Shown: positions 1-5,735 of the stretch, one piece after another
Position numbering within the stretch: the stretch's first letter is position 1
Layout of the letters: each line of letters starts with the position of its first letter
Assembly: GCA_030690755.1 (NCBI GenBank)
Contig: JAUYGA010000215.1
Location: forward strand, 1-9,419
DNA: 9,419 nucleotides
Source: Nanobdellota archaeon
GTDB lineage: Archaea; Nanobdellota; Nanobdellia; Woesearchaeales; JAUYGA01
Direction of reading: 5' to 3'
Translations under genes and position numbers: made by a program
The notes under the pieces: model-generated
Databases searched by the model: none
What the model saw: only the letters and a program-made list of their open reading frames with translations
What the model was told of the DNA's origin: nothing

Positions 1-393
1 TTGCTGGATTTCAAGAAAGAATTTTCACAGGAAGCGCCGAAAGTCATAAACACAGCAATATTTGAAAAAAGCCAGACTGTGAATGTCACAAGCAGATTTG
101 AAAGTTTTGTCCAGGATTTCATGACTTATGCCAGAACAAAAAACACAAAGCTTGACATTGTTTATCTGCTATCATATGAGAACAAAACCTATGTCGGAAA
201 CCATTATGGCGAACAGATAACAGCTGTTCAAGGTAATTCAATAACAACAATTTCAAATGGCCAGATAACTATGATTGACAGGACAAGTTCGATAGGTCTC
301 ACAATTGCAAATTACACATATGATTTTGAAATTGAAACAGGCGCAAATGTACATTCTGTTATGAGGAGAGGGACAGAGATTGTTGTGAATTGA
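1..393 (+). CDS. 3' end of an unrecognised surface or pilin-like protein (partial)
   Basis: The frame is open from the first base and stops with TGA at 391-393, so 130 residues are visible. A TTG occupies position 1, but no ribosome binding site can be seen, so I treat this as the C-terminal part of a longer protein. The visible part has no membrane segment. It is rich in Thr, Asn, Ser and Ile with alternating hydrophobic residues (for example IGLTIANYTYDFEIETG), which suggests a beta-rich extracytoplasmic domain. It has several possible N-glycosylation sequons (NVT, NKT, NYT). It lies 59 nt before a prepilin-like gene on the same strand, so it may be another pilin or surface protein of the same operon. 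I do not recognise the family; the functional label comes from context. Confidence 0.6.
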   Translation: MLDFKKEFSQEAPKVINTAIFEKSQTVNVTSRFESFVQDFMTYARTKNTKLDIVYLLSYENKTYVGNHYGEQITAVQGNSITTISNGQITMIDRTSSIGLTIANYTYDFEIETGANVHSVMRRGTEIVVN

Positions 394-398
394 TAAAT

Positions 399-423
399 AG
401 TCATGAGAGAAAATGTCATGATT
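399..423 (+). other. Hairpin between the two surface-protein genes
   Basis: TCATGA at 401-406 is repeated at 416-421 and, being self-complementary, can pair with it. With A399-T423 and G400-T422 the stem is 8 bp with a 9-nt loop (407-415). It lies just after the first gene's stop and ahead of the next gene's GAGG site. No T-run follows, so it is not a terminator of the usual archaeal kind. It could be an mRNA processing or stability element, or chance. Confidence 0.3.
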
Positions 424-452
424 GAATTAATGCAAAATAAAAAAGAGGCAAA

Positions 453-968
453 ATGAAAAGAACAAATAAATGCGCAAACAAAAGCATAATCGCAAAATTT
501 TGTGTAAACAAGAAAGGAATGGAAGCGATATCTTGGGTTTTATTTTTGGCATTAGGCGTTGCTCTAAGCACATTTGCATTTCTTTGGATTAGAGGATTTA
601 CAATATCGTCGTCTGACAAACTAGTTCAAGTCGCTTATGATACAGAAGAATGTTTATCTGTTTCTGTAAGCATAGACTCAATATGCCAGGATTTGTCTGT
701 TGTAAAACTTAACTTGACAAACAACAACAAGCGCGATGTAAACAAATTGTTATTACGCACATATGACCTTTATGGAAATCCTGAGAATCGCGAGATATTA
801 CTTACATTAAAACCTGACGAACAAACCACATTAAACACAATGAAACAAGGTACATTGAGCAAACTAGAAATTATTCCCGTAACATACAGAAACGAACTCG
901 AAAAAAAGAAGGTCGAAATAATCTGCAGGATAAACATCGCGCAGAGAGAAAGTATTGCGATTTGTTAG
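453..968 (+). CDS. Prepilin-like secreted protein with class III signal peptide
   Basis: This 171-aa protein has the layout of an archaeal type IV pilin-like precursor. A short basic N-terminus ends in NKKG (residues 19-22) and is followed directly by the hydrophobic stretch MEAISWVLFLALGVALSTF, continuing to about residue 46. A prepilin peptidase (PibD/FlaK family) would be expected to cut after Gly22, leaving the hydrophobic helix as the assembly core; this step is inference from the family. The remainder (about 50-171) is probably a beta-sandwich outside the membrane. It contains Cys67, Cys78, Cys158 and the C-terminal residue Cys171, which could form two disulfides. The ATG at 453 is chosen because GAGG at 445-448 precedes it by 4 nt and because it gives a complete signal peptide. 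It probably shares a transcript with the partial gene upstream. It could be a pilin, a minor pilin or another secreted pilin-domain protein. Confidence 0.72.
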   Translation: MKRTNKCANKSIIAKFCVNKKGMEAISWVLFLALGVALSTFAFLWIRGFTISSSDKLVQVAYDTEECLSVSVSIDSICQDLSVVKLNLTNNNKRDVNKLLLRTYDLYGNPENREILLTLKPDEQTTLNTMKQGTLSKLEIIPVTYRNELEKKKVEIICRINIAQRESIAIC

Positions 969-974
969 GTGCTT

Positions 975-1027
975 TATTAAAAAACTTAAAATAAAAAATA
1001 TAAAAAAATAAAATAAAAAAAGAAATC
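975..1027 (-). terminator. T-rich terminator region of ppdK
   Basis: Read on the minus strand just past the ppdK stop codon (1034-1036), this stretch is a series of T-runs of 5 to 7 broken by single A residues. That is the usual form of archaeal intrinsic termination. The convergent prepilin gene sees A-runs here, so the signal works mainly for ppdK. Confidence 0.6.
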
Positions 1028-1033
1028 AAATCT

Positions 1034-3691
1034 TCACTTATTCGCATAAGTCGATTTCACAGTTTCCTTTATTTTTGCATGAGCTGCTGCCAGTCTTGCG
1101 ATAGGAACCCTAAATGGAGAACAGCTTACGTAATTAAGGCCTGCTCTATGGCAGAACTCAACGCTGCTTGGGTCTCCGCCGTGTTCGCCGCAGATTCCCA
1201 GTTTGAGGTTCTTTCTTGCTTCTCTGCCTCTCTTGGCAGCCATCTGAACAAGCTGTCCGACGCCTGTTTGGTCCAAAACTGCGAAAGGATCTTTTTCATA
1301 GATTCCAAGCTCTATATATTTTGGAATGAATTTGCCTGCGTCGTCTCTTGATATTCCAAGAGTCATCTGCGTAAGGTCGTTTGTTCCAAAGCTGAAGAAT
1401 TCCGCTTCTTTTGCGATTTCTCCTGCCATCAAAGCTCCTCGAGGAACCTCAATCATTGTTCCAACCATGTATTTCAGCTGGACTTTGTATTTTGCAATTG
1501 TCTCTTCTGCAACTTTCACAATGATATCTTTTTGGTTTCTGAATTCCTTTATGTCTCCAACAAGAGGAATCATGACTTCCGGAACAATGTCCTGGCCTTT
1601 TTTCTTAAGCTCGCATGCTGCTTCAAAAATCGCCTGAGCCTGCATCTCTGTTATTTCAGGATAGACAATACCAAGTCTGCATCCTCTGTGGCCAAGCATT
1701 GGGTTGAATTCATGCAAAGAGTCAATTTTGTCTTTCAGTACTTTCTCAGAAACATTCATTTCTTTTGCCAAATCCTTGATGTCTTTTGGATCCTGAGGCA
1801 AAAATTCGTGGAGTGGCGGATCTAGCAATCTTATTGTTACTGGAAGATCTTTCATTTCCTTAAATAATCCAGAGAAATCCCCTTTCTGCATTGGCATCAG
1901 TTTTGCAAGAGCCTTTTTTCTTCCGTCTAATGTTTCAGAAAGAATCATCTCTCTAACTGCTTTTATTCTTTCGCCTTCAAAGAACATATGCTCTGTTCTG
2001 CAAAGCCCTATGCCCTCTGCGCCAAAACCTCTTGCAACTTTTGCATCATGAGGCGTATCAGCATTTGTTCTGACATTAAGGGTTCTGGTATCATCAGCCC
2101 ACTTCATCAATATGCTGAATTCTCCTGTCATTTCAGGATCAATAAGCTTTGCAGCTCCTTCAATTACTTCTCCGGTGCTTCCATTTAATGTTATTATGTT
2201 TCCTTCCTTGAAAGTCCTGTCTCCGAAGATAAGGGTTTTTTCTTTTTCATTGACTTTAGCCGCTTCACATCCTGCAACACAGCATTTTCCCATGCCTCTT
2301 GCGACAACAGCTGCGTGAGAAGTCATGCCTCCTCTTGATGTTAAAATTCCTTTAGCTGCATGCATGCCTTCAATATCTTCAGGGCTTGTTTCTGTCCTTA
2401 CAAGAATGACATTTTTCCCTTCCTCTGCCCAATCATGAGCCCGTTCAGCTGTGAAAACAATCTCGCCGACAGCTGCTCCAGGAGATGCTGGAAGGCCTTT
2501 TCCTAAAATCTTTAGTTTTTCCTTTGTATCAATTCTTTTGTGCAAAAGCTGATTTAAGGAATTAGGGTCAACTCTTAATAGCGCTTCATCTTTCTTGATT
2601 AAGCCTTCGCTTACCATGTTTACAGCAATCCTGATAGCAGCTGCAGCAGTTCTTTTTCCATTTCTCGTCTGCAACATGTAAAGTTTTCCTTTTTCAATCG
2701 TAAATTCAATATCCTGCATATCCTTGTAATGCTTCTCAAGCTTTTTTCTTATCTCGACAAGCTGGTTATATGATTTCTTGTCGACTTTAGCAAGGTTATC
2801 GATTTTCTGCGGCGTCCTTATTCCTGCAACTACATCTTCGCCCTGAGCATTCATAAGATATTCTCCATAGAATAAGTTTTCGCCAGTTGATGGGTTTCTT
2901 GTGAACGCAACGCCTGTTCCGCTGTCATCACCCATATTTCCAAAGACCATTGCCTGGATATTTACAGCAGTTCCAAGATCTCCTGGGATATCATTAAGCC
3001 TTCTGTAAGTTATAGCTCTTTCATTATTCCAGGAATTGAAAACAGCGTCGATAGACATCCTCAATTGCGTCTTAGGATCATTTGGAAAGTCCTTCTTTGT
3101 GACTTCCTTAATCATCTCTCTGTATTTTAATGCGACTTCCTTCAAGTCATTATGATCTAGGTCTGTGTCAAGCTTGACTTTTCTTTTGTGCTTAACACTA
3201 TCAAGAATCTCCTCAAAATGGTCATGTCCTATGCCCATAACAACGCTACCAAACATCTGGATGAATCGTCTGTAAGAATCCCAAGCGAATCTTGGATTTT
3301 TTGTGATATTTGATATTGTCTCTACAGATTCTAGCGATAGACCAAGATTGAGGATTGTATCCATCATACCAGGCATAGAAAACTTTGCGCCAGACCTAAC
3401 AGAAACAAGCAATGTGTTATTTTTGTCGCCAAAACACTTACCAGTCGCTTTCTCAAGCTTAGCAATATTGGCATCCATCTGCGTCTGAAGCTCCTCGGGC
3501 CATTTTCTGTCAAGATCATAATAAAGATTGCAGCATTCAGTTGTGATAGTAAAACCAGGAGGGACAGGAATTCCCAAATTAGTCATCTCATTTAGGTTTG
3601 CTCCTTTTCCACCAAGGAGATCCTTCATTTTAGCGTCGCCTTCGCCAAAGAAATAAACAAGTTTTTTACCGGATTTTTTGTTTTTCGCCAT
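1034..3691 (-). CDS. ppdK: Pyruvate, phosphate dikinase
   Basis: This complete 885-aa cytoplasmic enzyme interconverts pyruvate + ATP + Pi and PEP + AMP + PPi, linking glycolysis/gluconeogenesis to pyrophosphate. The length fits the bacterial-type family (about 870-900 aa). The N-terminal nucleotide-binding domain starts with the GGKGANLNEM motif (about 28-36) and includes SVRSGAKFSMPGMMDT (97-112). The swivelling phosphohistidine domain carries GGMTSHAAVVARG, with catalytic His459. The C-terminal PEP/pyruvate barrel shows GTNDLTQMTLGISRDDAG (769-786), GICGEHGGDP (832-841) and GLNYVSCSPFRVP with the catalytic acid Cys857. All key residues are present, so it should be active. The start at 3691 is set by GAGGT at 3703-3699, 7 nt before the ATG. 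The gene is transcribed alone, away from the neighbouring 186-aa gene, and ends at a T-rich terminator. In fermentative DPANN archaea this enzyme commonly takes the place of, or supplements, pyruvate kinase and PEP synthase; that role is inferred here. Confidence 0.97.
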   Translation of the reverse strand: MAKNKKSGKKLVYFFGEGDAKMKDLLGGKGANLNEMTNLGIPVPPGFTITTECCNLYYDLDRKWPEELQTQMDANIAKLEKATGKCFGDKNNTLLVSVRSGAKFSMPGMMDTILNLGLSLESVETISNITKNPRFAWDSYRRFIQMFGSVVMGIGHDHFEEILDSVKHKRKVKLDTDLDHNDLKEVALKYREMIKEVTKKDFPNDPKTQLRMSIDAVFNSWNNERAITYRRLNDIPGDLGTAVNIQAMVFGNMGDDSGTGVAFTRNPSTGENLFYGEYLMNAQGEDVVAGIRTPQKIDNLAKVDKKSYNQLVEIRKKLEKHYKDMQDIEFTIEKGKLYMLQTRNGKRTAAAAIRIAVNMVSEGLIKKDEALLRVDPNSLNQLLHKRIDTKEKLKILGKGLPASPGAAVGEIVFTAERAHDWAEEGKNVILVRTETSPEDIEGMHAAKGILTSRGGMTSHAAVVARGMGKCCVAGCEAAKVNEKEKTLIFGDRTFKEGNIITLNGSTGEVIEGAAKLIDPEMTGEFSILMKWADDTRTLNVRTNADTPHDAKVARGFGAEGIGLCRTEHMFFEGERIKAVREMILSETLDGRKKALAKLMPMQKGDFSGLFKEMKDLPVTIRLLDPPLHEFLPQDPKDIKDLAKEMNVSEKVLKDKIDSLHEFNPMLGHRGCRLGIVYPEITEMQAQAIFEAACELKKKGQDIVPEVMIPLVGDIKEFRNQKDIIVKVAEETIAKYKVQLKYMVGTMIEVPRGALMAGEIAKEAEFFSFGTNDLTQMTLGISRDDAGKFIPKYIELGIYEKDPFAVLDQTGVGQLVQMAAKRGREARKNLKLGICGEHGGDPSSVEFCHRAGLNYVSCSPFRVPIARLAAAHAKIKETVKSTYANK

Positions 3692-3698
3692 TTTAGTA

Positions 3699-3703
3699 AC
3701 CTC
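3699..3703 (-). promoter_or_regulatory. Ribosome binding site of ppdK
   Basis: GAGGT on the minus strand, 7 nt before the ATG at 3691. It supports the chosen start, which also gives the expected N-terminus for the family. Confidence 0.7.
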
Positions 3704-3747
3704 TATTTTCTTTTTTATTCTTTTATTATTTTTTATTAAAATCAGAC

Positions 3748-3754
3748 TATATAT
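3748..3754 (-). promoter_or_regulatory. Candidate TATA box of ppdK
   Basis: The minus strand reads CATATATAG here. A TATA box at this place predicts a transcript start near 3722-3727 and a leader of about 30 nt containing the GAGGT site. The direct repeats at 3756-3787 abut it on the upstream side. Confidence 0.5.
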
Positions 3755-3755
3755 G

Positions 3756-3787
3756 AGTTAACCCCTGCAAATGTCAGTTTAACCCCC
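3756..3787 (-). promoter_or_regulatory. Pair of direct repeats, candidate regulator site upstream of ppdK
   Basis: On the plus strand the repeats read AGTTAACCCC (3756-3765) and AGTTTAACCCCC (3776-3787). On the ppdK coding strand they read GGGGTTAACT and GGGGGTTAAACT. The shared AACCCC cores start at 3760 and 3781, exactly 21 bp apart, i.e. two turns of B-DNA on the same face. The nearer copy touches the TATA/BRE region of ppdK. Runs of C/G stand out in this AT-rich intergenic region. This arrangement suits a dimeric or cooperatively binding regulator; which protein binds is unknown. Confidence 0.45.
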
Positions 3788-3841
3788 AAAGCTATATCAG
3801 TTTTAAGAAGTGGTTTAAATATTTTGTTATAATTTGATTAA

Positions 3842-3848
3842 TTTAAAA
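3842..3848 (+). promoter_or_regulatory. Candidate TATA box of the 186-aa gene
   Basis: TTTAAAA lies about 41 nt before the ATG at 3886, predicting a transcript start near 3870 and a leader of about 15 nt. No Shine-Dalgarno sequence is visible, which fits a short-leader or near-leaderless mRNA. An alternative box, TTTAAATATT, lies at 3814-3823. Confidence 0.35.
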
Positions 3849-3885
3849 CAAAAAGCTTTTATCTTACTAAGAATCTCGGGCCTTT

Positions 3886-4446
3886 ATGACTGAGCAAACA
3901 TTAGAGCAAATAACTGAATCAGACGGGCCAAACGGAGATATAGGTTTTTTTCTAACACAAAGAAACTTTTTGGGTTTTCCAAAAAAAGTTAAGATAAAAC
4001 CAAGGATGCCAGAAGAAAAAAGATTGTATAGCACACATAACTTTCCGAAAACAACATTTATTCCTACAAAGACTGTTGATGACGCTATATGCGGATATCT
4101 TGCAAGAGAAAACCCGATTAGTTCTGGATTTGACGCGATGTACAGGATAATTCTATTTGGTGTAAAGTCTGATAGAGACATTATCGGACAGGCTTTAGAC
4201 AGACTTTCTGCAGACGGAACTATTTCTGTCGGAACATATTCTTCAGCTGAATGCGCGATAGTCGACAAAATAGAAAAACCAAGTCAATATGTTGAGGCAT
4301 GCTTCAGCAGACTTCCTCCGATAATGATACAACTTCAGCCTGAACATATCCCTCAGTATATTAAAGGGATGCATTCATTTATGATTGACCCTGCCAATAC
4401 AATTAAAAATTGCTATGAAACTGTCAAGACTTTGATTGGTAAGTAG
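3886..4446 (+). CDS. Unrecognised 186-aa protein, possible winged-helix segment
   Basis: I do not recognise this protein. It runs from the ATG at 3886 to TAG at 4444-4446 and has no signal peptide or membrane segment, so it is probably cytoplasmic. The first 60 residues are polar and Pro/Lys-rich. A predicted helical part (about 62-92) leads into SDRDIIGQALDRLSADGTIS (95-114) and a strand pair VGTYSSAECAIV. This looks like the recognition helix and wing of a winged-helix domain (compare the ALxRLxxxGxI pattern), but that is resemblance only. The last 40 residues form another helix-rich part (IPQYIKGMHSF). It has three dispersed Cys residues in the second half besides Cys69 and no obvious metal motif. 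It is divergent from ppdK across a shared promoter region containing paired repeats, so a local regulator is conceivable. No Shine-Dalgarno site is visible, so the start rests on the frame and the upstream TATA-like sequence. Confidence 0.65.
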   Translation: MTEQTLEQITESDGPNGDIGFFLTQRNFLGFPKKVKIKPRMPEEKRLYSTHNFPKTTFIPTKTVDDAICGYLARENPISSGFDAMYRIILFGVKSDRDIIGQALDRLSADGTISVGTYSSAECAIVDKIEKPSQYVEACFSRLPPIMIQLQPEHIPQYIKGMHSFMIDPANTIKNCYETVKTLIGK

Positions 4447-4479
4447 GAACATTAAATAAAAGCCATATAATTAGATATG

Positions 4480-4490
4480 TTTTTCTGTCT
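4480..4490 (+). terminator. Weak T-rich terminator after the 186-aa gene
   Basis: TTTTTCTGTCT lies 34 nt after the stop codon at 4446. One short T-run fits archaeal termination but is not strong. The next gene has its own TATA boxes, which favours separate transcription. Confidence 0.3.
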
Positions 4491-4515
4491 AGGAAAGATT
4501 AAAAGAATCTAAACG

Positions 4516-4526
4516 TTTTATAAATT
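4516..4526 (+). promoter_or_regulatory. Upstream TATA-like element of the Bro-N gene
   Basis: TTTTATAAATT predicts a transcript start near 4546-4550, giving a leader of about 57 nt to the ATG at 4606. It is an alternative or second promoter beside the closer box at 4562-4570. Confidence 0.35.
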
Positions 4527-4561
4527 GAATAACTTTTAGGGTGTATTGAGATTAAAAGAAG

Positions 4562-4570
4562 TATATAAAA
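4562..4570 (+). promoter_or_regulatory. TATA box of the Bro-N gene
   Basis: TATATAAAA is a near-ideal archaeal TATA sequence. It predicts a transcript start near 4592-4597, only 9-14 nt before the ATG at 4606. That position would fall after a TTG start at 4546, so it argues for 4606 as the true start. Confidence 0.5.
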
Positions 4571-4605
4571 ACTTAAGAATATTATCTGATTTAAGGTTAA
4601 TTAAA

Positions 4606-5178
4606 ATGGACACAAATAAAGCTATTGTGGTCTTCCAAGGGAAGAATATTAGGAGAGTATGGCATAATAGTGAGTGGTGGTTCTCTGTTTTTGATATAAT
4701 CTCAGTTCTTACGAATAGCGCTGATCCTAAACAGTATGTCAAGAAAATGAGAAGCCGCGATCCTGTTTTGAATGCGAACTGGGGTACAGTTTGTACCCCT
4801 CTTGAACTTATTGCTCCAGATGGTAAGAAAAGGGAAACAAACTGCGTCAATACAGAAGGAGCATTCAGAATAATCCAATCTATCCCTTCTCTCAAAGCCG
4901 AGCCATTTAAATTATGGTTAGCTAGAGTAGGTTATGACAGGGTAAAGGAGATTGAAAATCCTGAATTGGCTCAAAAACGCATGAAGGAACTTTTTAAGTC
5001 CAAAGGTTATTCTGAAGAATGGATAGAGAAAAGAGTTAGAGGAATTGCTATAAGAGATGAGCTTACTGATGAATGGGATAAAAGAGGTTTGCAAACAGAA
5101 AGAGAATATGCAATTCTTACGTCAGAAACGCTCAAAAACGGAGTTTTTGGCGTGCCAGAAATTCAAGGAATTTCTTAG
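4606..5178 (+). CDS. Bro-N / phage antirepressor-type protein, N-terminal part of a frameshifted gene
   Basis: The frame from ATG 4606 to TAG 5176-5178 encodes 190 aa. It closely fits the widespread family of Bro-N proteins that starts with a form of KAIVVFQGKNIRRVWHNSEW (residues 5-24). Next come FDIISVLTNSADPKQYVKKM, a TPLEL/NCVNTEGAFRIIQSIPS block, then FKLWLARVGYDRVKEIENPE and the EWIEKRVRGIAIRDELTDEW block. Bro-N domains come from baculovirus and phage antirepressors and are thought to bind DNA; the role of these chromosomal archaeal and bacterial copies is not established. After EREYAILTSE (ending at base 5127) the family normally continues with an ISKATFG-type segment. Here this frame runs into unrelated residues and stops, while the expected segment appears in the next frame from 5180. 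A TTG at 4546 would add 20 residues unlike the family start, so I reject it. The gene was probably acquired horizontally or from a virus; that is inference from the family. Confidence 0.75.
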   Translation: MDTNKAIVVFQGKNIRRVWHNSEWWFSVFDIISVLTNSADPKQYVKKMRSRDPVLNANWGTVCTPLELIAPDGKKRETNCVNTEGAFRIIQSIPSLKAEPFKLWLARVGYDRVKEIENPELAQKRMKELFKSKGYSEEWIEKRVRGIAIRDELTDEWDKRGLQTEREYAILTSETLKNGVFGVPEIQGIS

Positions 5179-5503
5179 CATATCAAAAGCAACATTTGGT
5201 ATGACTCCTGGTGAATACAAGAGATTCAAAGGGCTGCAAAAAGAAAATCTTAGAGATTACATGGATGATATAGAGTTAATTCTTACCCTGCTTGGAGAAG
5301 CAACAACAACTAGATTCACGAGAGAACGTGATTCCAAAGAGTTCCCAAAACTTAAAGAAGACGCTAAAGATGGTGGCGATGTTGCTGGTTCGACGCGAAA
5401 GAATATTGAGCAAAAACTTGGGAAAAGGGTTGTTTCGAGCGATAACTTCTTAGAAAAATCAGAAGAACAGAAGCGATTGGCGCATAAGAAGAAAGAAAAA
5501 TAG
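5057..5503 (+). pseudogene. C-terminal part of the Bro-N protein, in the +1 frame
   Basis: This frame is open from 5057, but only its part after about 5150 looks like protein of the family. ISKATFGMTPGEYKRFKGLQ starts at 5180, followed by KENLRDYMDDIELILTLLGE, a Thr-rich turn and a basic tail with the GGDVAG and GKRVVSSDNFLEKSEEQKR segments. These are the normal C-terminal blocks of the same Bro-N family, so the two frames together form one gene of about 298 codons (4606-5503). Joining them needs a +1 shift somewhere in 5128-5179; a five-T run sits at 5144-5148. It may be a true mutation that truncates the protein, a sequencing or assembly indel, or less likely programmed frameshifting. No ribosome binding site for separate translation of the tail is evident. 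The preserved tail sequence suggests a recent event or an error. Confidence 0.65.
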
Positions 5504-5587
5504 AAGTTTCTATAGATAAAACAGACAATATTTAACTGCAGATAGTAAACATTCGGGAATTGGACAGTATCGTTTCTCGACCAAAAC

Positions 5588-5596
5588 TTTTATAAA
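5588..5596 (+). promoter_or_regulatory. TATA box of rpl7ae
   Basis: TTTTATAAA is preceded by an A-rich BRE-like ACCAAAAC. The spacing predicts a transcript start near 5617-5620 and therefore a leader of about 116 nt before the ATG at 5736. That is unusually long for an archaeal gene and leaves room for the hairpin element at 5620-5690. Confidence 0.6.
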
Positions 5597-5619
5597 CAAA
5601 CTGCTTTTTCTATTGTTTA

Positions 5620-5690
5620 CCGATGATTAATGATTCCATTGTTCGGCTTTTGTCGAGCGGTGGATGAGAGAGGAAAAATTCTAGTCCTCT
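5620..5690 (+). promoter_or_regulatory. Structured rpl7ae leader with a kink-turn-like element, candidate L7Ae autoregulatory site
   Basis: Bases 5635-5647 pair with 5652-5664 in an unbroken 13-bp stem (nine Watson-Crick and four G-U pairs) closed by a UUUU loop. At its base the 5' side carries AAU-GAU (5629-5634) and the 3' side carries UGA (5665-5667). Together they give tandem sheared G-A pairs, a U-U pair and a U-ending three-base bulge, the arrangement of a box C/D-type kink-turn. The outer C-stem is weak (U5628-G5668, U5627-A5669). A second hairpin can form from AGAGGA (5669-5674) and TCCTCT (5685-5690). Kink-turns are the RNA target of L7Ae, the protein encoded downstream, and L7Ae control through a kink-turn in its own leader has been described in archaea. 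The structure is read by hand, so its function is inferred. Confidence 0.5.
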
Positions 5691-5723
5691 TTAATGCATA
5701 AATACATTAATATTGTGGGAGTT

Positions 5724-5729
5724 GGAGGT
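5724..5729 (+). promoter_or_regulatory. Strong ribosome binding site of rpl7ae
   Basis: GGAGGT lies 6 nt before the ATG at 5736. It decides between this start and the in-frame ATG at 5694, which has no such site and would add 14 residues not seen in the family. CCTC at 5686-5689 could pair with its GAGG core. Confidence 0.8.
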
Positions 5730-5735
5730 ATTAAG

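Noticed and set aside
1079..2318. Plus-strand open frames opposite ppdK
   Set aside because: They overlap a full-length, motif-complete ppdK and encode no recognisable protein; they are antisense shadows.
3867..4268. Minus-strand open frame opposite the 186-aa gene
   Set aside because: The plus frame is longer, has a promoter-like sequence and a more natural composition; the antisense frame has no ribosome binding site. Since neither is recognised, some doubt remains.
4546..4605. TTG start at 4546 for the Bro-N gene
   Set aside because: The 20 added residues do not resemble the family start. The strong TATATAAAA at 4562-4570 lies inside this stretch and would place the transcript start after it.
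5620..5690. Box C/D guide sRNA gene
   Set aside because: GATGATT- and ATGATT-like sequences resemble a C box, but there is no CTGA D box in place and the elements close a long hairpin and not an open guide region. A leader kink-turn explains them better.
5694..5735. Upstream ATG for rpl7ae
   Set aside because: It has no ribosome binding site and adds residues not seen in L7Ae, while ATG 5736 has GGAGGT at ideal spacing.
5504..5735. tRNA or other RNA gene in the gap before rpl7ae
   Set aside because: No T-loop GGTTCRA sequence or cloverleaf can be drawn; the only structure is the leader hairpin set.
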